Under the pieces are notes generated by a model, which worked only from the letters and a program-made list of their open reading frames with translations, had not been told where the DNA came from and made no database searches. Shown here piece by piece: positions 24,223 to 32,926 of a DNA stretch of 64,000 bases. Origin of the DNA: Saccharospirillum sp039982735 (lineage in GTDB: Bacteria; Pseudomonadota; Gammaproteobacteria; Pseudomonadales; Natronospirillaceae); NCBI RefSeq assembly GCF_039982735.1, contig NZ_JBDWXV010000015.1, positions 62,001-126,000 on the forward strand, in the 5' to 3' direction. Position 1 is the stretch's first letter, and each line of letters starts with the position of its first letter. Position numbers and translations under genes: made by a program.

Positions 24223-25692
24223 TTAGCTGACCCGGTAGTTCGGCGCTTCTTTGGTAATCTGCACGTCGTGAACGTGAGATTCCTTGATGCCCGCCCCGGT
24301 GATCTGCACAAACTCTGGTTTAGTGCGCATCTCTTCGATGGTACGGCAACCGGTATAGCCCATGGAGGCACGAAGCCCGCCCATCAGTTGGTGCACAACA
24401 GCGTGCAGTGGTCCTTTTACGGCGATACGACCCTCAATACCCTCGGGGACCAGTTTTTCAACGCCGCTTTCCACGGTCTGAAAATAGCGATCACTGGAGC
24501 CCTGAGACTGGCCCATGGCACCAATGGACCCCATGCCGCGGTAGCTTTTGTAAGCCCGGCCCTGGAACAATTCCACTTCACCCGGAGATTCATCGGTACC
24601 GGCAAACATGCTGCCGGCCATGATGACCGAGGCACCAGCAACAATAGCCTTGGCCAGGTCGCCTGAGAAGCGGATACCGCCATCGGCGATGACCGGGATG
24701 CCTTTATCACGCAACACGGCAGACACATTGGCAACCGCTGACACTTGCGGCACACCGACGCCAGCGACGATGCGGGTCGTGCAGATAGAGCCCGGGCCGA
24801 TACCGACTTTTACGCCGTCAGCTCCGGCTTCCGCCAGGGCGAGCGCAGCGTCAGCCGTAGCAATGTTACCGCCAATGACGTCAACCTGCGGGTAGTTTTC
24901 CTTAACCCAGCGTACCCGGTCGATCACACCCTTTGAGTGACCATGGGCGGTATCGACCACGATGACATCGACTCCGGCACGCACCAGGGCGTCAACCCGG
25001 TCGGGTGTTTCCGGACCAGTACCAACAGCGGCGCCGACGCGCAAGCGGCCATCTGAATCCTTGCAGGCGTTTGGATAGGCTTCGGCTTTATTGATGTCTT
25101 TCACCGTCATCAGTCCGCGAAGCTGGAAATCGTCATCAACGACCAGCACCTTTTCAATGCGGTATTCATGCAACAGATCGCGTACTTCCTGGGGGCTGAC
25201 CCCTTCTTTCACTGTTACCAACTGATCGCGCCCTGTCATGACGGTTTCAATGCGGGCATCCAGGTTCTTTTCGAACCGGACATCACGGCTAGTGACGATG
25301 CCTACCAGATCGTCGCCTTCCATCACCGGAACGCCGGAGATGTTGTTCTCCCGGGTCAGTGCCAGCAACTCACGCACACTGGCTGATTTATCGATGGTGA
25401 TGGGATCGCGTACTACACCTGCTTCGAATTTCTTGGTCAGCCTTACCTGCTGGGCCTGCTTTTCTATAGTCATGGCCTTGTGGATGATGCCGATGCCACC
25501 TTCCTGGGCCATGGCGATGGCCAGACGCGCTTCGGTTACGGTATCCATGGCAGAAGACACCAGAGGAATATTAAGGCTGATGTTGCGGGTTAACTGGGTT
25601 TTGAGCGTTACATCTTTGGGCAATACCTCGGAATAACCGGGTACAAGCAAGACGTCGTCAAAGGTTAGGGCGGTTTCGGCAATGCGCAACAT
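24223..25692 (-). CDS. guaB: Inosine-5'-monophosphate dehydrogenase
   Basis: A 489-residue NAD-dependent enzyme oxidising IMP to XMP, the first step specific to GMP. It has a TIM barrel with the catalytic Cys loop GPGSICTTRIVAGVGVPQ, a pair of CBS domains inserted at about residues 95-205 (PVMEGDDLVGIVTSRD and KVLVVDDDFQLRGLMTVKD), and the flap GYTGCRTIEEM. The frame is open 15 codons upstream, but ATG 25692 (MLRIAETALTFDDVLL) is the family start. It forms a divergent pair with xseA across 240 bases, a common arrangement. Confidence 0.97.
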   Translation of the reverse strand: MLRIAETALTFDDVLLVPGYSEVLPKDVTLKTQLTRNISLNIPLVSSAMDTVTEARLAIAMAQEGGIGIIHKAMTIEKQAQQVRLTKKFEAGVVRDPITIDKSASVRELLALTRENNISGVPVMEGDDLVGIVTSRDVRFEKNLDARIETVMTGRDQLVTVKEGVSPQEVRDLLHEYRIEKVLVVDDDFQLRGLMTVKDINKAEAYPNACKDSDGRLRVGAAVGTGPETPDRVDALVRAGVDVIVVDTAHGHSKGVIDRVRWVKENYPQVDVIGGNIATADAALALAEAGADGVKVGIGPGSICTTRIVAGVGVPQVSAVANVSAVLRDKGIPVIADGGIRFSGDLAKAIVAGASVIMAGSMFAGTDESPGEVELFQGRAYKSYRGMGSIGAMGQSQGSSDRYFQTVESGVEKLVPEGIEGRIAVKGPLHAVVHQLMGGLRASMGYTGCRTIEEMRTKPEFVQITGAGIKESHVHDVQITKEAPNYRVS

Positions 25693-25757
25693 GGTGGACT
25701 TCCCTCCGGGGTGTGTGGGAAACGACCTGATTAGCATCAGGTCCGAGTTGCGGCGGC

Positions 25758-25763
25758 ATTATA
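25758..25763 (-). promoter_or_regulatory. Putative -10 box of the guaBA promoter
   Basis: A perfect TATAAT on the minus strand, 65 bases before the guaB start. The best -35 is a weak TTTGTT, 16 bases further upstream. AT-rich sequence continues to about 25815. The divergent xseA promoter must lie in the same region; TTGTGG at 25789 with a TATACC box 16 bases on is a weak candidate. Confidence 0.5.
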
Positions 25764-25932
25764 ACCAGTTTTGCCTGCAAACAAAGTTTTGTGGTTAAAT
25801 AACGCGCTTATATACCGTACCTTAATGCGGTCGCGGTAAATGCACCGGGTTCTTTCCGGCCTGCCCTGCCTGTTCACGCCCTGTCAGAGGGTGGTTTTGC
25901 CTGGTTAGACCCGCCTTCGGATTCCATTGTTC

Positions 25933-27258
25933 ATGAGCCTTGCCGAGCCAAATGCCCCCCTGACCGTCAGCCAGCTTAACCGCCAGGTGAAATTTTTGCT
26001 GGAAACCCAGTACCCGGCCGTACCGGTCACGGGCGAGCTGTCCAATGTCTCGCGCCCGGCGTCGGGCCATGTGTATTTCACCCTGAAAGATCAGGGCGCC
26101 CAGATTCGCTGCGCCCTGTTCAAGTCGGTTCTGGCACGCTCGGCCTACAAGCCCAAAGAAGGCGACCAGGTGCTGCTGCGTGGGAAACTGAGCCTCTATG
26201 AAGGCCGTGGCGATTACCAGATCATCGTGTCCAGCATTCAGCCGGAGGGCGAAGGTGCCCTACAGGCGGCCTTTTTCAAGCTGAAAGAGAAACTGGAACG
26301 TGAGGGTCTGTTTGCACCCGAGCACAAGCAACCCCTGCCAGCGGTCATTCACCGCGTCGGCATTGTCACCTCCCGCACCGGAGCAGCCCTGCATGACATT
26401 CTGACCGTGCTGAAACGTCGCTTTCCGGCGATCAGCGTGATTCTTTACCCGGTTCAGGTACAGGGTGCCGAGGCCCCAGGGCAGATCATCAACGCCATCG
26501 AAACCGCCAACCGGCTGAACCAGGTCGACGTGCTAATTGTGGGCCGTGGCGGTGGTTCACTGGAAGATTTGTGGAGCTTTAACGACGAGGGGGTGGCACG
26601 GGCTATGTTTGCTTCACGCCTGCCCATTGTCTCGGCCGTTGGCCATGAAGTGGATGTGTCGATCAGTGATTTTGTGGCCGACGTGCGGGCCGCGACCCCG
26701 TCGCAGGCGGCCGAACTGGTCAGCCCGGACCAGGCCGACCTGTATGGCCAGATCAGCCACCGGCGCGACCAACTGGTACGACGCTGGCTGACCATCAGCC
26801 AACATGCTCAGCAACGCCTGTCACATTTGCGCCAGCGCCTGCGCGACCCGGGTACCCTGTTGCGCGAATGGCAACAACGGCTCGACGACCGCGAGCGGCG
26901 CCTGGTTCACGCCTTGCAAAACCAGCAAAAACTGCGCAGCCAACGCTTCGAGTCTCTGGAGAAACGTCTGCACCGGGCCAGCCCGCTGACGCAGTTGAAA
27001 GCCGATCAACAGAGACTGGGCCAGTGGAGGCAGCGGTTGCAACGACTTGGCTTGGAACAGTTGAAACCGCGTCGGCAGCAACTGGCCACGCTGGCTGGTC
27101 AGCTAAACACGCTCTCGCCTCTGAATACTCTGGAGCGCGGTTACAGCATTACCCGGGCAGAAGATGGCAAGGTTATTCAACAGGCCAGCCAAACCAAAAG
27201 CGGAGACCGCATCACCACCCTGTTGCGTGATGGTACCTTGACCAGCCGGGTGGAATAG
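25933..27258 (+). CDS. xseA: Exodeoxyribonuclease VII large subunit
   Basis: A 441-residue subunit of a single-strand-specific nuclease that works with XseB. An N-terminal OB fold (about 10-105, LSNVSRPASGHVYFTLKD) is followed by the catalytic core. The core carries GRGGGSLEDLWSFNDE and SAVGHEVDVSISDFVADVRA with the conserved Gly-rich and Asp/His residues. A long coiled-coil region (about 270-390) and the C-terminal LNTLERGYSI complete the family pattern. ATG 25933 is used; an in-frame TTG two codons upstream is less likely. The ribosome binding site is weak. Confidence 0.95.
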   Translation: MSLAEPNAPLTVSQLNRQVKFLLETQYPAVPVTGELSNVSRPASGHVYFTLKDQGAQIRCALFKSVLARSAYKPKEGDQVLLRGKLSLYEGRGDYQIIVSSIQPEGEGALQAAFFKLKEKLEREGLFAPEHKQPLPAVIHRVGIVTSRTGAALHDILTVLKRRFPAISVILYPVQVQGAEAPGQIINAIETANRLNQVDVLIVGRGGGSLEDLWSFNDEGVARAMFASRLPIVSAVGHEVDVSISDFVADVRAATPSQAAELVSPDQADLYGQISHRRDQLVRRWLTISQHAQQRLSHLRQRLRDPGTLLREWQQRLDDRERRLVHALQNQQKLRSQRFESLEKRLHRASPLTQLKADQQRLGQWRQRLQRLGLEQLKPRRQQLATLAGQLNTLSPLNTLERGYSITRAEDGKVIQQASQTKSGDRITTLLRDGTLTSRVE

Positions 27259-27335
27259 GCACCTAACTCCAGTTTCGGAGCTCGGACACCTTCGGATGGC
27301 AAGCGTCCGCGGCGGCTACTTTGATACTGGAATTC

Positions 27336-28445
27336 CTAATAGCCAGTCATTTCCAGATACCCAACTCCGCTTGAGCTGCCTTCAACGCTGACAGGCCCTT
27401 CCCAATAGGGCACCAGCGTCGCCAGCCAGCTATCGGCTTCGCGCGCCCGGACCGTCCAGTAGGCATCCTGACCGGGCAATTCAATTCGCCAGACAAGTGG
27501 CAGGGATTTTCGGGCATCTTCGCCCTGGGCCACGACCACCTCACCCCACTCTAGCGGCTCAACCAACAGGTCACCTTCTTCTAGCGACCGCGATTGACCG
27601 TCAGCATCGATCCAGGTACCCCGAACATAAGGCACGCCGTCTTCCTGACGCAGATGAAACGCCATCAGTGACGCACCATCGTCAAACTGAAGTGAGAACC
27701 AGTCCCAGCCCAACTGGTCCGAGGCCAGCGGTTGTGAACTCCACTCCCGGTCGAGCCAGCCTTCGCCCGACAGCGGGATTGAGGTGCCATCGATCGTTAC
27801 CTGGCCGGTAATCTGCAATCGCGGCTGACTGTAGTAGTAACTGCCCTGCCCCTGACCGGATTTCTGGCTGAAGCCGTTATCGCCATGCAACACCCAGGGC
27901 TGATCCGCCCGCCAGTCCAAGGTCAGGTTCATATCATTCACCGTGCTGGTCAGGCTGCCCGGAACGGGTGAGTCGCTTGTGCCCAGCAATTGCCAGTCAT
28001 CCAGCCAGGCATCAAACCGGCCTTCAGCAGTGATACCTACGCCTGCCTGCCCTATGCCACCGCGGGAAAAACGCTCTTCGTAGTCATGACCACTGGGTGT
28101 GTGTATCGCCGAATGAGCCATCCACATCTGGTTACTGATCCAGCCCTCAGCGTCGCTGCCGGGCCGAAGTGCGGTGCGAAACAGAGTCCAGTGCACGCCG
28201 TAGGGGCGGCCCTCGGCATCGGTCAGGTTGGCGGTCAGGTACCACCATTCTATGCGGTAATCCGGGTGTGCCAGATGGTCTTCGGGAAAGCGGATAGGCT
28301 GACCGGGCTGGGCAGTCTGGTAGCCTTCGCCACTGGCGCGCATGATATCCAGGGCGGCACTTGGGTCGGTCTCCCGGCTTTCAGCCGTGACCAGAGGGGC
28401 GACACTGAACAGTGCCACAATCACGGTTAATCGCAATAATCCCAT
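27336..28445 (-). CDS. AttH/CrtC-like secreted lipocalin-type protein
   Basis: A 369-residue exported protein with a signal peptide (MGLLRLTVIVALFSVAPLVTA cut before ESRE). The EWWYLTANL motif and the GEGWLDREWSSQPL segment are signatures of the AttH/hydroxyneurosporene synthase-like family, a double lipocalin fold. Members are often called predicted secreted hydrolases, without proven chemistry. The frame runs far upstream, but the ATG at 28445 overlaps the stop of the FtsX-like gene (ATGA). The gene order ATPase, permease, AttH implies the protein is the periplasmic partner of that ABC system. Confidence 0.85.
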   Translation of the reverse strand: MGLLRLTVIVALFSVAPLVTAESRETDPSAALDIMRASGEGYQTAQPGQPIRFPEDHLAHPDYRIEWWYLTANLTDAEGRPYGVHWTLFRTALRPGSDAEGWISNQMWMAHSAIHTPSGHDYEERFSRGGIGQAGVGITAEGRFDAWLDDWQLLGTSDSPVPGSLTSTVNDMNLTLDWRADQPWVLHGDNGFSQKSGQGQGSYYYSQPRLQITGQVTIDGTSIPLSGEGWLDREWSSQPLASDQLGWDWFSLQFDDGASLMAFHLRQEDGVPYVRGTWIDADGQSRSLEEGDLLVEPLEWGEVVVAQGEDARKSLPLVWRIELPGQDAYWTVRAREADSWLATLVPYWEGPVSVEGSSSGVGYLEMTGY

Positions 28446-30943
28446 CAGGCGGCATCCTCTCCCAGGTGTTTCAGAGCCTGCGGTAACCTCAGCCGTGCCT
28501 GCACGGCGCTGATTGCAAAGGTAAAGCCGGCCACCAGTAACGTCAGCCAGAACAACGACCGGGCTGGTTCGAATCGCCAGATCAGCGGCATGGTCCAGCC
28601 GAAACTCAGCACATTGAGATCGTAGATCAGCAAACCGGCCAGCAGGGTGCCCAGCGGAATCGACAGTAGCCAGGTTACCAGTAGCCCAATGCCCAGCGGT
28701 AGCCCGGCGATCAGTAGCCACTCCCGGTTGCGCACCCCCATGCTGCGCCAGTGGGCGTAACTGGGCAGGCGTTGCTGGTGAATGGCCAGCAGCGAGGCCA
28801 GCAGCGCGATGCCGGCCACGGTAAAGGTCAGGGCATTAATGGCGGCGGTCATGGCGAAGGTGCGGTCGAACACGCGCAGGGAAATGGCCAGTACATCCTC
28901 GCGCCGGGTCCAGTCACCGGGCCGGGCACCGGCCTCTATCAGTGCCGCTTCGGCGCTGGCGAGGGCGTCAACATAGTCACCGAGCCAGAGCCCCAGACCC
29001 TGCTCACCGGCGTTCGGCCAAAGCTCGGCGACACGCTGGTACGGCAAATAAAACTGGTAAGCCGGGTTACCATAATCGTGATAGAACCCCACTACTTCAA
29101 AGGCGACGGTTTGCTGCCCCACCGGTATCTGCACTGTTTCACCCAGATCAATGCCCGCCAAATAGCGCACCTGTTCATTGGCCAGCACAACGCCCGGTTC
29201 GCCGTCGAACCAGGCCGGTGACCGGTCTGTTTCAGCGGCCAAGGGCAATGCCCGGGTATCGGAGGTGTCGGTGTTCAGGCCGCGAATCTGGGTCGGCCGG
29301 TTTTGCCAGCGCACGGTAAGGCCATTGCGGCGGTGCGATTCGACCAGCCAGTCGCCGGGGTTAGCCAGTAAGGCGTCGATATCGAGGGTGTCGCTTTGCA
29401 CGAACAGATCGGCGGCCAGGCGCTGTTGCAGCCAATCACTGAGCGAGGTGCGAAAAGAGTCGACCAGAGAGTCGACACCGAAGTTGGCGGTCAGCGCCAG
29501 CAACAACGCCATCAGCGCCGTACGCAGTGTCCCCAGTTGCGCCAGTCCCTCGCCGCAAGCCCAATTCATACGCCAGGCTGAGTCCGGCAAAGCACGCTGC
29601 ACCCCCCGCAAGATCAACGCAACCGTCCAGGGCAATAAGCCCGCCCCGGCAAACAGAATCAGCGCCAGCACGGTAAACCCCATGGCGATGGAAGTGAGCT
29701 GAAAATAGAGCCCCAGGGCGAGTAAGGCCAGTACCAGACTGCCCAGCGCCAGTCGGCCACGGGCTCGCTCATCCTGCTGCCATTGCGACGGTTCGTCGCG
29801 CTGATCCTGCAGCGACCGCTGCGCCTGGCGCCATAGAGGCCAGGCCAGCGCAAGCACCAGGCCGGCTGAGGTCAGCAGCCAGGCCTGCAGCACCGTCACC
29901 GGTTGTACCAGCAAGGTGTAATCCAGCACCGCACCGTAGAGGTTTTGCAACGTCGCGGCGACCGACGGCAGCAACAGCTGGCTCAAGCCATACCCCAGCC
30001 CCAGCCCGCCCAAGGTTCCGATACCGCTCATTACCAGGGTTTCAAGGGCAATCGCGGCCAGTAACAAGCGCTGACTGACCCCCAGTTCCCGCAACGTGGT
30101 CAGCGTATGCCGACGTGCCGACAGCGAGAAGCGCACGGCGTTGAACACAATGAAAAGCCCCACCGCAAATGACAACAAGCTCATTGCCGCCAATTGCGTA
30201 TGCAGACTTTGGGTGAGTTCGGTCAGGTCAAGCCGTTGCTGGTTGGCGACCAGTCTCAGATCCGGATTCAGGGCGGTAAGGTCCTGGCTGAGACGATCAG
30301 CGGCATCGCCGGGCAGCTCGGCCACGACCAGATAGCTGAGGTGAGACCGGTCAAGCAGGGTCAGCGCCGCACCAACGTCCATAAAGACTCGCAAGCCCTG
30401 CTGTTCACGGCTGAATACCCGGGCCGGTGGCAATGCCTTACCTGAATTCAGGGTCAGCCGGTCACCGTCCTCCAGCCCCAGTTGCTGAGCCAGGGTTTCC
30501 GGGTACCAGGCTTCATGAGGCGGAGTGACCAGTTGCATCCAACCACCGGCCGGTAACCCGGTCGCCGTACCCGCCTCTTCATCCGGCAAGGCAAGCAAGT
30601 CAGTCGCGATCAGGTTAATGACCGACTGGTCGGCGGTGGTCAGGCGCTGCTCCAGAATCGGGAAGACAGAACGCCAGCCCAGGCGGCGCAGGTTCACGTA
30701 ATCGTCCACCGACACCCCGTCGCCACTAACAGATCGCACCCAATGGCTAGCCTGAGCACCCAGTACCTGATCGGCTTCGGCGTAACTGGCCCGGGCATGT
30801 GCATTGATAACCTGAACCGCCGACCAGAGCGCAACACCGGTTACCAGCCCGGTGAGCAGAAACAGGGTTTGCAAGGGGTGCCGGCGGTGATGGCTCAGCA
30901 GGGTGATCAGAACGCGCAGCAGCCGGGTCAGCGTCCCGGTCAC
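28445..30943 (-). CDS. FtsX-like ABC transporter permease (large, two-module)
   Basis: An 832-residue inner-membrane protein with an N-terminal membrane segment, a large periplasmic domain, and about four plus four further segments arranged as two FtsX modules (roughly 250-430 and 690-820). This is the MacB/LolCE superfamily topology in one polypeptide. Such systems do mechanotransmission or lipid and lipoprotein extraction rather than classical import. It is sandwiched between the ATPase (4-base overlap) and AttH (3-base overlap), so all three should assemble together. The cargo is unknown. Confidence 0.85.
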   Translation of the reverse strand: MTGTLTRLLRVLITLLSHHRRHPLQTLFLLTGLVTGVALWSAVQVINAHARASYAEADQVLGAQASHWVRSVSGDGVSVDDYVNLRRLGWRSVFPILEQRLTTADQSVINLIATDLLALPDEEAGTATGLPAGGWMQLVTPPHEAWYPETLAQQLGLEDGDRLTLNSGKALPPARVFSREQQGLRVFMDVGAALTLLDRSHLSYLVVAELPGDAADRLSQDLTALNPDLRLVANQQRLDLTELTQSLHTQLAAMSLLSFAVGLFIVFNAVRFSLSARRHTLTTLRELGVSQRLLLAAIALETLVMSGIGTLGGLGLGYGLSQLLLPSVAATLQNLYGAVLDYTLLVQPVTVLQAWLLTSAGLVLALAWPLWRQAQRSLQDQRDEPSQWQQDERARGRLALGSLVLALLALGLYFQLTSIAMGFTVLALILFAGAGLLPWTVALILRGVQRALPDSAWRMNWACGEGLAQLGTLRTALMALLLALTANFGVDSLVDSFRTSLSDWLQQRLAADLFVQSDTLDIDALLANPGDWLVESHRRNGLTVRWQNRPTQIRGLNTDTSDTRALPLAAETDRSPAWFDGEPGVVLANEQVRYLAGIDLGETVQIPVGQQTVAFEVVGFYHDYGNPAYQFYLPYQRVAELWPNAGEQGLGLWLGDYVDALASAEAALIEAGARPGDWTRREDVLAISLRVFDRTFAMTAAINALTFTVAGIALLASLLAIHQQRLPSYAHWRSMGVRNREWLLIAGLPLGIGLLVTWLLSIPLGTLLAGLLIYDLNVLSFGWTMPLIWRFEPARSLFWLTLLVAGFTFAISAVQARLRLPQALKHLGEDAA

Positions 30944-31629
30944 AGGGCTGGCTCCTGGCTGAGCCGCTCATGGTATTGATGCAACTGGCCATGCTGCAGG
31001 CGCCATTGTTCATCCAGAAAACCGGCCATATGGGCACTGTGGGTGACCATCAGCAGGCTGCTGCCCGTTTCACGCACCAGCTCGACCAATACGCCCATAA
31101 CCCGTTCGCTGGTGGCCTCATCAAGATTGCCGGTGGGCTCATCCGCCAACACGAGGGCAGGCCGGTGCAGTAACGCCCGGGCGATGGCGACCCGCTGCTG
31201 CTGTCCGCCGGAAAGCTGATGCGGCAAGCGCCGGATCAGGTCAGCCAGGCCGAGACGGTCAATCAGATGATCACGAAACGCCGGATCGAGGCGCTGGCTC
31301 AGTCGGGCTTGCAGTTGAAGGTTATCGAGAACGGTCAGAGTGGGAACCAGATGGTATTGCTGAAAAATGAGGCTGAGCCGGTCGCGTCGCAACGAGTTCC
31401 AGTCGCCGGCACTCATGCTCAGGCTGCTGTGCCCGTCGATCACCAGTTCACCGGAATCGGGCGTGTCGAGCCCCGCGACCAGATGCAGCAAGGTGCTTTT
31501 GCCACTGCCACTTTCGCCCAATAGCGCGGCCGAGCGCCCGGCCGGCAGGTGAAAATTGGCGCCACTGAGCACGGTGACGTCGCCATCGGGCTGGGCGAAT
31601 TGTTTGACGACCTGGTTGAGTCTGAGCAT
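30940..31629 (-). CDS. ABC transporter ATP-binding protein (LolD/MacB type)
   Basis: A 229-residue ATPase. Walker A is GESGSGKST, the Q-loop is at FQQYHLVPTLTVLDNL, the signature is LSGGQQQRVAIARAL and Walker B is LVLADEPTGNLD; these match the LolD/MacB subgroup. A start five codons upstream is possible, but GTGAGG before ATG 31629 decides it. It heads the three-gene operon with the FtsX-like permease and AttH. Confidence 0.92.
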   Translation of the reverse strand: MLRLNQVVKQFAQPDGDVTVLSGANFHLPAGRSAALLGESGSGKSTLLHLVAGLDTPDSGELVIDGHSSLSMSAGDWNSLRRDRLSLIFQQYHLVPTLTVLDNLQLQARLSQRLDPAFRDHLIDRLGLADLIRRLPHQLSGGQQQRVAIARALLHRPALVLADEPTGNLDEATSERVMGVLVELVRETGSSLLMVTHSAHMAGFLDEQWRLQHGQLHQYHERLSQEPAL

Positions 31630-31674
31630 GAACCTCACCGGCATTCGATGAACGGGGTTATTCGATAAACACAG

Positions 31675-32241
31675 TTATTCGAGCAATTGCCTGACCTGGA
31701 TGGCCAGTTCGGCCACATGGGCGTCACTGGCGCCCAGATCCATCAGGGCCTCGTCGAGTTTTAACAGGTACTCGGCATTGGCACCCGACGGCCCATGGCT
31801 GAGGGCGATCTGGCGTGCCATCTCGGTCAGTGAGGCCGGGCCCAGAAAGGCTGCATTGGTGTCGCTGGCTACATAAACCAGGCCTTCTGTCTGCTGGCCA
31901 TCGCTGAACGTCATGGGCGTGAAGAAGCGCAGGTAGCCATTTTTTTCACGCACGTCCAGATGCGCAAAGGTGTCGGGCGTCACCCGATAGGCCAGGCCGT
32001 GGCAAACCGCATTAGGTGCTTCGATCAGTGTGACCACTCGGCCGGGCGCTTCCGGCGTGCCACGATGATCGTGGGAACCTTGCCAGAACCGGCGCGCCCA
32101 GCCACGGATACTCGCAGGCCGGCATTCCAGATACGGAAAGTCGACCTTGTACAGCAAGGAGCCATAACCGAACAGCCAGACATCGTCGAGGTGGTCGAGC
32201 GGCGTGTTCTGCTGATTCAGGGCGATGGTGTCATTCGACAT
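31675..32241 (-). CDS. chaC: ChaC-like glutathione-specific gamma-glutamylcyclotransferase
   Basis: A 188-residue cytoplasmic enzyme expected to cleave glutathione to 5-oxoproline and Cys-Gly. The substrate-binding FGYGSLLYKVDFP near the N-terminus, the general-acid Glu in DVREKNGY, and EGLVYVAS are ChaC family features. It overlaps the upstream secreted protein gene by 11 bases, which suggests co-translation, though the two have no evident functional relation. Confidence 0.88.
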   Translation of the reverse strand: MSNDTIALNQQNTPLDHLDDVWLFGYGSLLYKVDFPYLECRPASIRGWARRFWQGSHDHRGTPEAPGRVVTLIEAPNAVCHGLAYRVTPDTFAHLDVREKNGYLRFFTPMTFSDGQQTEGLVYVASDTNAAFLGPASLTEMARQIALSHGPSGANAEYLLKLDEALMDLGASDAHVAELAIQVRQLLE

Positions 32242-32926
32242 GGGCGGCGGCCAGTTGTTCCGTTAGCACGTGTTCACACTGGTCGAGTTGCTGCTCTCTT
32301 TCAACCAGTGCCGCGGCGACATCATCCGGCAAGCCAGCCAGGGTGGTTCGCCATTGGGCGGTAAACACCCGGCGTGACAGGCTGATCAGCCGGCCCGTGG
32401 TCTGGGCCAGTTGTTCACGCAACCGCCCGCCCCGGTCCAGCGCTTCCAGCGCCCGGGTACACTCTTGTTCCAGGTTGTTTATGCGCGCCAGCTGCGGTTG
32501 CAGTTGCTGCCACTGGGCCGGTGTAAGCGCATCGAACCAGCGGCTTTCACATTGCAGGGAGGGAATGCCCATCAGGTAGGTTTGCAGGCCAGCGTAGTCC
32601 CGTGGGACGCGTTCCGACTGACTGCACAGCTTGTTCAAAAGCCCCGGGTGCAATTGCCGGTTTTCGGTCACCAGGGCTGAAAGCCGGGTTTCACACGCGG
32701 CCAACTCTGCAGAGGCTTCTGTGCCGGGCAAGGTCTGATACCGCTGCAACAGGTAGCGGGGATAGCGGTCGAGCGTGCGCAGCGGGGTTTCGCTGAGCAC
32801 GGCAAGCTCCTCATAGCAGCGCTCCAGCTGAGCCGGCGCGTCGGCAAGAGCCACCGGCGCCATACTCAGCAGCGCCAGGCTGCTAGCGACGAGCGCGCTG
32901 AGTTTTCTTGGTCGTTTGCTTACCAC
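32231..32926 (-). CDS. Exported cysteine-containing helical protein, unknown
   Basis: A protein of about 231 residues that I do not recognise. The likely start is the GTG at 32926 (KRPRKLSALVASSLALLSM), which gives a standard signal peptide ending PVALA before DAP. The mature part is helical and has six cysteines (RCYEEL, ACETRL, KLCSQS, LQCESR, QECTR, QCEHV), suggesting a disulfide-stabilised periplasmic protein. The N-terminal codons lie inside the 3' end of der in another frame (about 44 bases of overlap), and AAGG lies in the der sequence upstream. The longer frame to 32995 is unlikely. The start is uncertain. Confidence 0.65.
   Translation of the reverse strand: MVSKRPRKLSALVASSLALLSMAPVALADAPAQLERCYEELAVLSETPLRTLDRYPRYLLQRYQTLPGTEASAELAACETRLSALVTENRQLHPGLLNKLCSQSERVPRDYAGLQTYLMGIPSLQCESRWFDALTPAQWQQLQPQLARINNLEQECTRALEALDRGGRLREQLAQTTGRLISLSRRVFTAQWRTTLAGLPDDVAAALVEREQQLDQCEHVLTEQLAAAHVE

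Noticed and set aside
25693..25932. Purine riboswitch upstream of guaB
   Set aside because: The leader is only about 55 bases and shows no conserved purine-aptamer pattern; such riboswitches are also uncommon here in gammaproteobacteria.
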